Assembly: GCA_964399535.1 (NCBI GenBank)
Contig: CAYNRE010000055.1
Location: 62,001 to 126,000 of the forward strand
Reading direction: 5' to 3'
From: CAYNRE01 sp964399535
GTDB taxonomy: Bacteria > Planctomycetota > Planctomycetia > Pirellulales > CAYNRE01
Length of the DNA stretch: 64,000 nt
Below the pieces are notes generated by a model. It ran no database searches, was not told where the DNA came from, and saw nothing but the letters and a program-made list of their open reading frames with translations. Positions 9,883 to 19,091 of the stretch are shown here, one piece after another. A program made the position numbers and the translations under genes. Positions within the stretch are counted from its first letter, which is position 1. Each line of letters begins with the position of its first letter.

Positions 9883-10779
9883 ATGAAGGCGGCGGAAGAA
9901 TACCTCAAGCCGGAAGTGATCCGCCAGATTTCCCGGCTCGACCTGCGGGCCCAGTTTATCGTCAAGGGTTACCTCCACGGCCTGCACGCCAGCCCGTTTC
10001 ACGGTTTTTCGGTCGAGTTCAGCGAGCACCGCAAGTACACGCCGGGCGACGACCCCAAGGATCTCGATTGGCTGGTCTACGCCAAGACCGACAAGTACTA
10101 CATCAAGAAGTTCGAGGCCGAGACCAACATTACGGGCTACCTGGCCATGGATGCCAGTCGGTCGATGGCCTACACCTACCGCGGGCAGCTGACCAAGTTC
10201 GACTATTCGATCTGCCTGGCCGCCGCCCTGGCGTATCTGATGATTCAGCAGCAAGACCCGGTGGGCATGGTCAGCTTCGACGAGAAAATTCGGCACTGCA
10301 TCCCCCCCCGGTCCAAGCGTAAGCAACTGGGGGATATTCTTTCGCTGTTGGCTGGCCTGCGTCCCGCGGGACCCACGGCCCTGGCCCACTGTTTGAGCCA
10401 GTTGGCCGCCATGTTGCGGCACCGCAGCCTGATCATGTTGTTCAGCGATCTGCTGGTCGACACCGAGCCGGTGCTACAGGCCCTTAGGCGGCTGCGCCAT
10501 CGCGGGCACGACGTGATCCTGTTTCATGTGCTCGACGCGGCCGAGGTGCAATTTCCCTTCGATGGCCTGGTCGAGTTCGAAGAGCCCGAATCGAGCGAGC
10601 GGCTGGTGATCGACGCCAGCGGGTTTCGCGAGGATTATCTGGCCGAACTATCGAATTTTCGCGAGCTGTATCGACAACAGTGCCAGGGGGCCGGCATCGA
10701 CTATGTGCCGCTCGACACCAGCATGCCGTTTGACCGGGCCTTAACCGAGTACCTGACCAGCCGCAAGGCACGCTGCTAG
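9883..10779 (+). CDS. DUF58 domain-containing protein (VWA-like MoxR partner)
   Basis: A 298-residue soluble DUF58 protein. The DUF58 core is seen at residues 43-85 (HGFSVEFSEHRKYTPGDDPKDLDWLVYAKTDK written here only in part: key points are the Arg-Tyr/Lys-Tyr-x-x-Gly-Asp-Asp-x-Lys-x-Asp-Trp motif), followed by a VWA-like fold with a modified MIDAS, DASRSM (about residue 88). Unlike long DUF58 proteins it has no N-terminal membrane helices, so it is the short cytosolic type. It follows the moxR gene by 118 bases in the same operon and is followed by the membrane BatA-like protein. Confidence 0.9.
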   Translation: MKAAEEYLKPEVIRQISRLDLRAQFIVKGYLHGLHASPFHGFSVEFSEHRKYTPGDDPKDLDWLVYAKTDKYYIKKFEAETNITGYLAMDASRSMAYTYRGQLTKFDYSICLAAALAYLMIQQQDPVGMVSFDEKIRHCIPPRSKRKQLGDILSLLAGLRPAGPTALAHCLSQLAAMLRHRSLIMLFSDLLVDTEPVLQALRRLRHRGHDVILFHVLDAAEVQFPFDGLVEFEEPESSERLVIDASGFREDYLAELSNFRELYRQQCQGAGIDYVPLDTSMPFDRALTEYLTSRKARC

Positions 10780-10887
10780 ATTGGCGGAGTGGGCCGCCGG
10801 CAGCCCCGAGGGTGCCGGCAAGCCCCTCGGGCGGCCAGTGGAGCAAACGCCCCCAGAGCAGCCAGGCTGGGAAAGCGCGGGAGCGAC

Positions 10888-13086
10888 ATGGATTTTGTCA
10901 ACCCAATGCTGTTGTACGGTGCCACGGCGGCGGTCGTGCCGATTGTGTTGCACCTGATCATGCGGCAGCGCCCCCGGCCGCTTGTTTTCCCCGCGCTGCG
11001 GTTGATCCAGCAGCGCCGCCAGGCCAACACGCGGCGGCTGCGTTTGCGCCACTGGCTGCTCTTGCTCATGCGCATGGCGGCCTTGGTTCTCTTGGCCCTG
11101 GCCCTGGCCCGGCCCAGCATCAACGCCTCGGGGTTGGGGGCCGACCAGGAGCTGCCGGTCAGCGCCGTCTTGATCTTCGATACCTCGGTGCGGATGACTT
11201 ACCGGCACGAGAACCGCACGCGGCTCGAGCAAGCGCAGGAGTTGGGCCGCTGGCTCTTGGCCCAGTTGCCCCCCCAAAGCCAGGTGGCGGTGCTGGAATC
11301 GAGCCTCAGCTCGGCCGTGTACCAGGTCGACCTGGCGGCGGCTCGAGAACGGATCGGCCGCCTGGGTACGGTTACCGTCGAGCGCCCCTTGCAGGAAATC
11401 TTCGGCGAGGCCGCCCGCTTGCTCAAGGCCGGTCAGCACTCGCGCCGCGAGATCTACGTTTTCTCCGACCTGACGGCGGCTGGTTGGCCGCGCCAGGCAC
11501 AGGGCGCGCTGGCCCGACCGCTGGAGGGGCTGAGCGACCTGGGGCTGTACCTGATCGACGTCGGCGTGGAACAACCCAAGAACGTGGGCTTGGGCGAGTT
11601 AGCCCTTTCGGCGCAGTCGCTGGCGCGAACCAGCCAACTGGCCATTCGCACCGACGTCGGCTCGGTCGGAGTCGCCGGACCGCGAACCATCGAGCTCTGG
11701 GTCGAGGACGCGTCCGGTCGGGCCAGCAAGCGCAGCCAGGAAACCGCGACCCTTTCGCCCGATGCCCCGGCATCGGTCGAGTTCGTTCCGTTTTCGCTCG
11801 ACCTTGGGGTGCGCCAGGGCTCGGTGCGAGTGGTGGGTGAAGACGCCCTGACGGCCGACGACGTTCGCTATTTCACCGTGCAGGTCGAACCGGCTTGGCG
11901 CGTGTTGCTCGTCGGCGAAGCCCCCGCCGTGCGGAGCGTGCGACTGGTGGAAGAGGCGCTGGCTCCCCGTTCGTTTCGCCAAAGCGGCAGGGCCCGGTTC
12001 GATTGTCGCGTGGCCGACTACGCCGACCTGTCGGGCGAGCGGTTGGAGGGCACCTCGGCCGTGCTTCTGGTCGACCCGCCGTCGTTGAAACCCGAGATTT
12101 GGCAGGCCCTGGCCGAATTCGTTTTTCGTGGCGGGGGACTGGGTATTTTTCTGGGCCCCTCGGCGCAGCCCGTCGCGCGTTTCAACGAACCGGCCGCTCA
12201 AGAGCTGCTTCCCGGGCCGCTGGCTCAACAGGCCCGCCGCCCCGAGAGCGATCTGTTTCTGAGGCCTTTGGAGCTCAGTCATCCGATTCTGGCGCGGTTT
12301 CGGCCGCTGGGCGATGGAGTTCCCTGGGATACCCTGCCCGTGACGCGCTACTGGCAATTCGAACACCTGATCGACGGCTGCCAGGCCGTGTTGCCCTATT
12401 CCAACGGCGAGCCCGCGCTGATCGAGCGCTCGGTGGGAGCGGGCCGGGTACTGACGCTGACCACCCCCGCCGCCCCCCGCCCCGGGGAATCGCCTTGGAA
12501 CTTGCTGCCGACCGGAATCGACGCCTGGCCGTACCTGATCCTGATGAACGAGCTGACGCTGTACCTTTGCGGTGCCAACGATGCCACGTTTAACTACCGG
12601 GCGGGGCAAGTCGCCGTGGTTCGCGCGCGAGGCCGATCGGTACCGAGCAGCTATGTACTCACCGCGCCGAACGCCGAACCTCAGCGGCGCGGCGCCGATC
12701 CCCGTCAATCGGCCATCGCCATCACCGCAACCGACCTGCCGGGCAACTACATGCTGCAGGCGGGCGGCCAGGACGATCGTTTCGTGGCCGGGTTCAGCGT
12801 TAACCTCTCGCCCGAATCGACCCAGTTGACCCGGCTGACGGCGGAAGAGATCGATACGCTGTTGGAGCCGCTCTCGTTCGAGCTGGCTCGAACGCAGGAA
12901 GAAATTCGCCGCCAGGTTAGCCTGGGGCGCGTGGGCCGTGAGCTTTATCCCTGGCTGATCATCTCGGCGGTGCTGGTGCTGGCGGCCGAGCAATGGGTGG
13001 CCAACCGGTTCTATCGCAACCGGATCGATGAGCGCGATTCGGCACCAGAATCGCTCGCCAGGCACCAGGCGGAACCAGCGCTATGA
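10888..13086 (+). CDS. BatA/VWA-type membrane protein (aerotolerance-like)
   Basis: A 732-residue protein with the N-terminal double transmembrane BatA module: FVNPMLLYGATAAVVPIVLHL, an Arg-rich loop with FPALRLI, then a second helix around residues 55-70 ending in LARPS. A VWA-like domain follows, SAVLIFDTSVRM (the MIDAS-like DxSxxM) at about residues 85-100, then beta-rich segments and a GATase-like region with FVFRGGGLGIFLGP. A C-terminal membrane helix (about residues 698-712) anchors it again. The ATG at 10888 has GGGAG at six to seven bases. It overlaps the next gene by ATGA. It likely sits in the cytoplasmic membrane as a partner of MoxR. Confidence 0.85.
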   Translation: MDFVNPMLLYGATAAVVPIVLHLIMRQRPRPLVFPALRLIQQRRQANTRRLRLRHWLLLLMRMAALVLLALALARPSINASGLGADQELPVSAVLIFDTSVRMTYRHENRTRLEQAQELGRWLLAQLPPQSQVAVLESSLSSAVYQVDLAAARERIGRLGTVTVERPLQEIFGEAARLLKAGQHSRREIYVFSDLTAAGWPRQAQGALARPLEGLSDLGLYLIDVGVEQPKNVGLGELALSAQSLARTSQLAIRTDVGSVGVAGPRTIELWVEDASGRASKRSQETATLSPDAPASVEFVPFSLDLGVRQGSVRVVGEDALTADDVRYFTVQVEPAWRVLLVGEAPAVRSVRLVEEALAPRSFRQSGRARFDCRVADYADLSGERLEGTSAVLLVDPPSLKPEIWQALAEFVFRGGGLGIFLGPSAQPVARFNEPAAQELLPGPLAQQARRPESDLFLRPLELSHPILARFRPLGDGVPWDTLPVTRYWQFEHLIDGCQAVLPYSNGEPALIERSVGAGRVLTLTTPAAPRPGESPWNLLPTGIDAWPYLILMNELTLYLCGANDATFNYRAGQVAVVRARGRSVPSSYVLTAPNAEPQRRGADPRQSAIAITATDLPGNYMLQAGGQDDRFVAGFSVNLSPESTQLTRLTAEEIDTLLEPLSFELARTQEEIRRQVSLGRVGRELYPWLIISAVLVLAAEQWVANRFYRNRIDERDSAPESLARHQAEPAL

Positions 13087-15350
13087 GTTGGTCGGGCTGG
13101 GAACTGACCTGGGCGCCCGTCGGGGGTTGGGCCGCGGTGGCCGCGGTGGCCGCCGCCCTGCTGGTGCTCACGCTCTGGCACCCCCTGGCCGTGCAGGCGG
13201 CTCCCCGCCGCAAGCGGGTCTTGCAAGCCCTGCGATTGGCGGTGGTGGTGCTGCTGCTCCTCGCGCTGCTGCGACCGACGCTGCTCTACACGACCACCAG
13301 GCGGCAATCGTCGACGCTGGTGCTCTTGGTCGACCGGTCGCGATCGATGCAAATTACCGATATGGCGGCGGGCCAAAGCCGGTGGCAGTTTCTGAAGCAG
13401 GTTTTTCAGCAGGCCGAGCCCGAGCTGCGCCGCCTGGCCGAAATGCTCGACGTGGAACTGTACCTGTTCGACGCCACGGTCGAGCCCGGGAGCCTCGAGA
13501 ACGGTAAAGCCGAATTGCCGCTGGAGGCCTCGGGCGAGGCCACGGCCCTGGGCGCGGCGCTGGACGATGTCTTGCGCCGCGACGCCGGCAAGCGGCTGGC
13601 CGGCGTGGTGCTGCTGTCCGACGGCGCGCAGCGGGCGGTTCCGCCGCGCGACGAACCCCCCCAGTCGGCGGCCCGCCGCCTGGCCGACCTGGATTACCCG
13701 CTGTTCACCATTTGCTTCGGCCAGGGCCGCGGCCCCGATCAGAATCGCGATTTGGCCCTTGAGGGGCTGCAAGTCGTCGGACAACAGGTTTACGTGAAGA
13801 ATCGCCTCACGGCACGCGCCACGGTGCGAGTTGCGGGCTACTTGAATCAGCCGCTGGCGGTCGAACTGCTCTGGGAACAATCGCCCGGACAGATGACCGT
13901 GGTCGACCGCCAAACCGTTCAGGCCACCAGCGACGGCCAGGCTTTGCCCGTCGAACTGGGATACGTTCCGCAGATTCCCGGAGAATTCAAGCTGGCGCTG
14001 CGGGTTGCGCCTCAAAGCGACGAAGCCGTGGTGACCAACAACGAACTGGCTACCTTCGTCACCGTGCTCAAGGGCGGGCTCAGCGTGCTCTACGTCGAGG
14101 GCGACTTGCAGCGCGTTGAAAAGCGATTTCTCCGCGCCGCCCTCGATGGGTCGCCGACCTTGCGATTGGACTACCTGTACATCGACGCGCAGACCCCGGA
14201 AACCCGCCCGGCCGATTTACGCGAGCGATTCGAGCCCGGCAAATACGACGTGTATCTTCTGGGCGATGTCGATCACACGGCTTTCACTCCCGAGGAACTA
14301 ACGACGCTGGCAGCCACGGTCAAGGCGGGCGCCGGGCTGATGATGCTCGGCGGGTTTCACAGTTTTGGACCCGGCGGCTACCAGCAGACACCACTGGACG
14401 AGATCTTGCCGATCGCGATGGACCCGCTCGAACGGCAGCCCTTTGGCGAACCCGCGGCCAGCGATCTGCATCTCGAGGGGCCGCTGCCGATGCGCCCTAC
14501 GGCCCTGGGCCAACAACACTTCGTGCTGCTTTTGGCCCCCCCGGACCAGAACCAACAGTTGTGGAGCGAGCTCACCCCGCTCGACGGCGGGAACCGATTT
14601 CGCGGGCTTAAGCCCCGGGCCAATGTGCTGGCCGAGGACCCGCAAGGTCGACCGCTGTTAGTAGCGCAAGACGTAGGGTTGGGGCGCGTGTTGGCCTTCG
14701 CCGGAGATTCGACCTGGCGCTGGGTGATGGACGGACACGGTGCCGCGCACCAACGGTTCTGGCGCCAGATCGTGCTCTGGCTGGCACGCAAAGATCAGTC
14801 GAACGAAGGCGATGTTTGGCTCGACGTCGACCCCCGGCGGTACTCCTCGGGCCAGCGTGTCGAGTTTCTTGCCGGCGCGCGCATGGCCGATGGTTCGGCG
14901 ATTGCCCAGGCCAATCTCGAGGCCGAAATCGTCGACCCCTCCGGCCAAACTCACACGGTACGCTTGCAGCACCATGCCGACTATGCCCAGGGGGCCTGGC
15001 TCGACACGGCCGTGCCGGGAGATTACACCCTTCGAGTTACGGCCCGGCAGGGAGACCAGCAGCTCGGATCGGCGCAGGCCCGATTCCTGGTATACGCCCA
15101 GGATCTGGAGCTGGAGAACCCGGCCGCCGATCCGGCGCTGTTGGCATCGATGGCCGAAGTGACCCAGGGCGAATCCCTCCCCCCGGAGCAACTGGCGAGC
15201 CTGTTTCAGCGGCTCTTGGATCAACCTCCCCCGCTCGAGGTTCAGACCCAGGCCCGCTCCACGCTGTGGGATACCTGGTGGCTGTTTCTCTTACTCACCC
15301 TGTTGTTGAGCTGGGAGTGGGCCCTGCGGAAGCGCTGGGGTTTGGTCTAG
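13083..15350 (+). CDS. VWA and glutamine-amidotransferase-like membrane protein
   Basis: A 755-residue protein, last gene of the MoxR operon and coupled to the previous one by ATGA. Two N-terminal helices (about residues 15-35 and 50-66) precede a VWA domain with the MIDAS start LLVDRSRSM (DxSxS variant). A periplasmic Ig-like segment follows, then a class I GATase-like fold (YLLGDVDHTAFTPEEL, MMLGGFHSFGPGGY at about residues 380-440) lacking the catalytic Cys, and a C-terminal helix (about 735-750). Such proteins are standard third partners of MoxR/DUF58 in Planctomycetes. Probably an envelope-tethered complex component; no enzymatic role can be assigned. Confidence 0.83.
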   Translation: MSWSGWELTWAPVGGWAAVAAVAAALLVLTLWHPLAVQAAPRRKRVLQALRLAVVVLLLLALLRPTLLYTTTRRQSSTLVLLVDRSRSMQITDMAAGQSRWQFLKQVFQQAEPELRRLAEMLDVELYLFDATVEPGSLENGKAELPLEASGEATALGAALDDVLRRDAGKRLAGVVLLSDGAQRAVPPRDEPPQSAARRLADLDYPLFTICFGQGRGPDQNRDLALEGLQVVGQQVYVKNRLTARATVRVAGYLNQPLAVELLWEQSPGQMTVVDRQTVQATSDGQALPVELGYVPQIPGEFKLALRVAPQSDEAVVTNNELATFVTVLKGGLSVLYVEGDLQRVEKRFLRAALDGSPTLRLDYLYIDAQTPETRPADLRERFEPGKYDVYLLGDVDHTAFTPEELTTLAATVKAGAGLMMLGGFHSFGPGGYQQTPLDEILPIAMDPLERQPFGEPAASDLHLEGPLPMRPTALGQQHFVLLLAPPDQNQQLWSELTPLDGGNRFRGLKPRANVLAEDPQGRPLLVAQDVGLGRVLAFAGDSTWRWVMDGHGAAHQRFWRQIVLWLARKDQSNEGDVWLDVDPRRYSSGQRVEFLAGARMADGSAIAQANLEAEIVDPSGQTHTVRLQHHADYAQGAWLDTAVPGDYTLRVTARQGDQQLGSAQARFLVYAQDLELENPAADPALLASMAEVTQGESLPPEQLASLFQRLLDQPPPLEVQTQARSTLWDTWWLFLLLTLLLSWEWALRKRWGLV

Positions 15351-15442
15351 GAATGGGTCGGTTTATCGCGGCCGGCGGCGCGGCGCTGCGATCGCCGGGC
15401 GGTTGGCTCGGCCTCGCGGGCTGGCGGTGCTTCGCCCCGGAT

Positions 15443-16300
15443 TCAAGGGTCGAGCGATTCACAAAACGAGGTGAACAGCCGCAGTAGCGTCTCCGCGTTC
15501 ATCTGATGGATCAGGTGCCCGGCCTCGTCCAGGCGAATCCAGCAGCCATCGCGAACCAGCGGCCGGAGCTGATCGGCCACGGCGTCGGCGCACATTCCGC
15601 CCCGGGCCGGGTTGCCCTGGAGAACCAGTACCGGCGCGGTCACGCCGGCCAGCGCCTGGCGCAGCTCGGCCGCCGACCACCAGTGGCCTCCGACCAGGTC
15701 GTCGAACACCCGCGGGTCCATGTGCGAGAGCCACTGGGCCGAGAATCGCAGCGCGGCCGCGTCGCGCAGGGTACCCAGTGGCGCCTGGCGGTTCTGCCCC
15801 GGCACATTAACCATTTGGCTGGCCAGCCTCAGGTTCCAGTCCGCGGCCGACAAGCCCTCGCGGGCCCAGGCGGCCCACGTGAGAAACATCTCCCGAAAAC
15901 TGCTTTGGGGCCAGAATTCGGATAATAGCTCGCAAGGCAAATCCTCGAGTACCACCGCCCGCACGGGTATTTCGGCGGCTACGTGGGCTGTCACCAGCGA
16001 ACCGAGCGAATGCCCGAAGAGGATGGGTGGGGAACCAAGCTCAGTGGTAATCAGATGCCGCACGTCGGCGGCATAGTCGGCGACCCGATACGCGCCGCTG
16101 GCGGCCCAATGCGATTGGCCATGGCCCCGCAAGTCGACCGCCCAAACTTCGTATCGGGCAGCCCAGTGGGGCATCAAGGCTACCCAATCGCGCCACGTTC
16201 GGGTGACCCCGTGCAACAGCACCAAGGGAGGGCCGCTGGCCGGCCCACGGGCCACATTCAGTGGGCCCTGCGGAGTCGACCACTTGCTTTCCTGAAACAC
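15443..16300 (-). CDS. Alpha/beta hydrolase fold protein
   Basis: A 285-residue cytosolic hydrolase. The oxyanion-hole strand LVLLHGVTRTWRDW, the nucleophile elbow FGHSLGS, an Asp/Glu-bearing segment after the cap domain, and EAGHLIHQMNAE with the catalytic His define the family (epoxide-hydrolase/haloperoxidase/MhpC group). The start at GTG 16300 has GGAGG eight bases upstream, a better context than the TTG six codons before it. It is downstream of and co-directional with the lgt gene (70 bases apart), so both may be on one transcript. Substrate unknown. Confidence 0.83.
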   Translation of the reverse strand: MFQESKWSTPQGPLNVARGPASGPPLVLLHGVTRTWRDWVALMPHWAARYEVWAVDLRGHGQSHWAASGAYRVADYAADVRHLITTELGSPPILFGHSLGSLVTAHVAAEIPVRAVVLEDLPCELLSEFWPQSSFREMFLTWAAWAREGLSAADWNLRLASQMVNVPGQNRQAPLGTLRDAAALRFSAQWLSHMDPRVFDDLVGGHWWSAAELRQALAGVTAPVLVLQGNPARGGMCADAVADQLRPLVRDGCWIRLDEAGHLIHQMNAETLLRLFTSFCESLDP

Positions 16301-16370
16301 GCAACGGTCCTCCGACAACAGGCGCGGCCTGCTGCAATTTCCAGGCGGGTAGCGGCAACTGTCAGGGCGG

Positions 16371-17678
16371 CTACGTAGCCGGTGCCGCGGTGCGAGGTGC
16401 TGTGGTCGGAGACGCCGCCGCGGGCCAACTCACTCGCGCAGGACTCCGGAGCACCACCCACCAGACAATTGCCGCCAGAACCAACAAGCCCAGGCTGACG
16501 TTTTGCGAGATACTCATGCCGGTTTGCCAGATCGCGCTCTCGTCGGTGCGAACGATTTCCTGCAGAAACCGGCTGATGGGGTAGAGCGTGAGGTACCAGG
16601 CGAAGATCGCCCCGTCGCGCCGCCGGAAGGGCTCCATGGCCCACAGCAGGCAGGCCAGCAGTATGCCGTCGAGAGCGCTGTACAACTGGGCGGGGTGCAC
16701 CGGCGCGCTGCGCTCGATTGGTTTCGGCATCGCCAGCCGCCGCGCGACCGGCTCGTCTCGGGTCCAAACCAGCAACTCGCCGGCATCGCGGCCCGCGGTT
16801 GCCAGCAGCCGCTCGGCCTGCGCGACCGTGCGCACGCTACGGCTTTCAACCTTGACCAGCACTTGGCCCGCCGCCAGACCGGCGGCCTCCGCGGGGCTAG
16901 CGGGCACTACCCGGGCGATTCGCGGTGGATCTTCGGGCCCGCCGTCGAACTGAATTCCCAGCGCCGGCAACTTGCCATGCACCACCTGATCGACGTAGGG
17001 AGGACTGCCGTAGGGGAAACGAACTCCCCAGGGCAAATCGGTGGTGCCGCCGTAACAACAACCGTTGAGAAAACAGCCGACCCGGCCCAGGCCCATGGCC
17101 AGCGCGCCGGCGGGCGCCACCAGATCGGCCAGCGCCAGTGCCGGCAAGCGATGAATCCGTGCAAACACGAACAGGGCAAGGCCGGCGGCAATGGCGCTGC
17201 CGTATACCACCAGGCCTCCCTCGGTAAACATCGCCACGTTAGTCAGCGTTTCGCTCCAGGTGGGGGCGCGAAACTCGGGCCAGTACTCGATCACGTAGAA
17301 CAATCGAGCGCCGACAATGCCGGGCACCAGCAGCCAGAATAGGAGCGAATAGAGCAGTTCGGGGTCGATTCCCCTCTGTCGCGCGCGGCGGAGCGTGATG
17401 CCCAGCGAAAGGCCGATCGCCACCAGGAGCATGACGCCGTAGCCGCGAATCGGCAGCCCTCGATCGTCGCCAATTCGCGGGGTGGCCAGGGCCAGGATCA
17501 GGGCCCCCACCAAAATCACCGGCAACTGGCCGCGGACATTGGCCGACCACCCCTCGCGCCGCAGGCTCATGGCCAGCCAAACGCCCCAGCCCGCCAGCCA
17601 CAGCGCCAGCACCAGGCCCACGCCCCAGAGCGGAACGCCGGCCACACTACGCGGAAGTAGGTAAAGCGTGGGATACAT
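16371..17678 (-). CDS. lgt: Prolipoprotein diacylglyceryl transferase with inserted PDZ-like domain
   Basis: Lgt transfers diacylglycerol from phosphatidylglycerol to the lipobox Cys of prolipoproteins in the cytoplasmic membrane. At 435 residues it is much longer than the usual 260-300. Visible: an N-terminal extension with two helices (1-70), then canonical Lgt parts PIRGYGVM (76-83), GARLFYVIEYW (123-133), the hallmark GLGRVGCFLNGCCYGG (196-211) and HPAQLYSALDG (328-338). Between the last two lies a PDZ-like insert (about 240-320) with ARVVPASPAEAAGLAAGQVLV, the typical carboxylate loop and ASPAxxAGL turn. The C-terminus ends in an Ala/Pro/Thr tail. Homology to Lgt is clear; the role of the insert is unknown. 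Confidence 0.87.
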   Translation of the reverse strand: MYPTLYLLPRSVAGVPLWGVGLVLALWLAGWGVWLAMSLRREGWSANVRGQLPVILVGALILALATPRIGDDRGLPIRGYGVMLLVAIGLSLGITLRRARQRGIDPELLYSLLFWLLVPGIVGARLFYVIEYWPEFRAPTWSETLTNVAMFTEGGLVVYGSAIAAGLALFVFARIHRLPALALADLVAPAGALAMGLGRVGCFLNGCCYGGTTDLPWGVRFPYGSPPYVDQVVHGKLPALGIQFDGGPEDPPRIARVVPASPAEAAGLAAGQVLVKVESRSVRTVAQAERLLATAGRDAGELLVWTRDEPVARRLAMPKPIERSAPVHPAQLYSALDGILLACLLWAMEPFRRRDGAIFAWYLTLYPISRFLQEIVRTDESAIWQTGMSISQNVSLGLLVLAAIVWWVVLRSPARVSWPAAASPTTAPRTAAPAT

Positions 17679-18089
17679 ACCTTCGGCTCGGCTGGTCCAG
17701 AAACGATCGAACGCTCGCGTGCAGATTATCGCGAACGGACCCCGCCGGGCTAGCTCGCTCCAGGCCCATCGGCGAGCGACTTGGGCACAGGCGAGATTCG
17801 AGGTGCTTGGCTCGGAGCGCCCCCGCCGCGGCGCGAGCCTGAAGCAACGACGTAAGTCGTTACACCACCGGTGGTGCGAATCTCGATCCGGATGGCGGGC
17901 CCGCTGGAAACCTTCGGGCCCCTTGTGGTGTCATCGGTACGAGCAGGTGATCTGGCCAGGGGGTGCGGACCGCATTATGCTAGCGGAAGCGCTACCGTTT
18001 GTGAGGTTCCGGCCCCCCTCAAGGGGCGGCTTCGCCCGCGAGTGGCGCTGTTCGAGGCCCCTGGCAAATCCCGCCAAGGGGACTCACGC
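17679..18089. other. Intergenic region between lgt and tRNA-Ala
   Basis: No convincing coding frame. Two small dyads stand out: AACGAC-GTAA-GTCGTT at 17846-17861 and, directly after, CACCACCGGTGGTG (perfect 14-base palindrome) at 17863-17876. A further short hairpin TAGCG-GAAG-CGCTA lies near 17980. The promoters for the tRNA and the divergent lgt gene must lie here but I could not pin down convincing -35/-10 boxes. Confidence 0.5.
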
Positions 18090-18162
18090 GGGGACGTAGC
18101 TCAATTGGGAGAGCACCGGCTTTGCAAGCCGGGGGTTGAGGGTTCGAGCCCCTTCGTCTCCA
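18090..18162 (+). tRNA. tRNA-Ala(UGC)
   Basis: Full cloverleaf can be folded by eye: acceptor GGGGACG pairs with CGTCTCC, including the G3:U70 wobble that identifies alanine tRNAs; D-arm GCTC...GAGC; anticodon stem CCGGC/GCCGG with loop TTTGCAA, giving anticodon TGC; T-arm GAGGG-TTCGAGC-CCCTT. The discriminator base is A and the 3' CCA is not encoded (ACC follows). The gene stands alone and marks the left edge of the accessory-looking region. Confidence 0.96.
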
Positions 18163-18170
18163 CCTTGCGA

Positions 18171-18209
18171 CACCCACTGACAGTCGATGTCGGCGGGTGT
18201 TTTCTTTTG
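18171..18209 (+). terminator. Intrinsic terminator after tRNA-Ala
   Basis: CACCCACTGACA pairs with TGTCGGCGGGTG (one mismatch, one G-T pair) around a five-base loop, followed directly by TTTTCTTTT. It begins eight bases after the tRNA, so it ends the tRNA transcript. Confidence 0.75.
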
Positions 18210-18446
18210 TCTGCATCCACACGAACGGCCACTCGTCGCGGGTCGCTACGCGGTTGTCGATCGACTGCCGTTCTGCCAGCTTGCGACCCGGAATGCCCCC
18301 GTTTGTCGGTCTCTGGTGCATGCTTTGGTGCAAACCGGCAGCGATGGGAATCTTCGGTCCCCGTTGCCTTTATGGCGGCAGGCAGGTTGAGGTGTGCACC
18401 ATCGAGCCGCAACCCGGGCACCCTCGGGGTTAGGGTGCGGAAAGAT

Positions 18447-18902
18447 TCAGTCCACAGGTCCCCGGTCGCGCAGCACCGACTCACTTTGCCAGGTGCGGAT
18501 TTCTTCGTCCTGGCGGCGAATCGAAACCACTAGTTCGATTCCTTGTTGGCTAAGCCGTTTGGCGATCTCGGCGGCCGGCGCTTCGTTGGGTTCCAAGGCA
18601 GGGGTGATCCGGGCAAGCCGTGAAAGTTTGAGGCCCAGGTTTTCCATCGCGGCTAGGATTTGGTTTCCTGTTTCACGGAGCCGTTGGACTTGAGCTGAAA
18701 GTTCTGGATCGTCGTCGAGAATCTGTGAGATCTCTTCCGCGTGTACGCATCGGATGCGCTGCTGCAGAAGAGGAGCCGCTACGGCGAACGCGCGCCATGC
18801 AGCCTGAGCCCAGGTTTCGACCTCTCCGGGAATTAGGGGCGTCAACAGCGTCCGCTCCAATTCCGCCAGGGCGGTGGCCACCGATTCATCGTGAGTTTTC
18901 AT
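18447..18902 (-). CDS. Hypothetical helical protein
   Basis: A 151-residue acidic, almost wholly alpha-helical protein with no signal peptide or membrane segment. The ATG at 18902 has GGGAGAG about seven bases upstream; the longer frame to 19082 is Pro/Arg-rich and not conserved-looking. Residues 45-110 (LLQQRIRCVHAEEISQIL and the following Leu/Ala heptads) could form coiled coil. I do not recognise a family. It is the last of four co-directional genes (MBL protein, small acidic protein, KGG-type protein, this gene) in the accessory region. Confidence 0.6.
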   Translation of the reverse strand: MKTHDESVATALAELERTLLTPLIPGEVETWAQAAWRAFAVAAPLLQQRIRCVHAEEISQILDDDPELSAQVQRLRETGNQILAAMENLGLKLSRLARITPALEPNEAPAAEIAKRLSQQGIELVVSIRRQDEEIRTWQSESVLRDRGPVD

Positions 18903-19091
18903 GCTTTGCTCTCCCACGGAAGCTTGAAGCCTGTCTGGGGGGGCGGGTGGTGCGCCGGCCGGCCTGCGTCGCGGTAACGGCGCTGGCTTGCTCGGTTCTC
19001 CGTTGGGAACGGTCTGGCCTGGTCCAGCGGTTGACCGCCTCGCGCCCCGCGACTGGTTCAGCGACGAGTATCGAACTGGCAACCCGGTTCG

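Noticed and set aside
18140..18164. Search for an attachment-site repeat of the tRNA-Ala 3' end
   Set aside because: No second copy of the tRNA 3' sequence was found in the window by eye, and no integrase gene is present.
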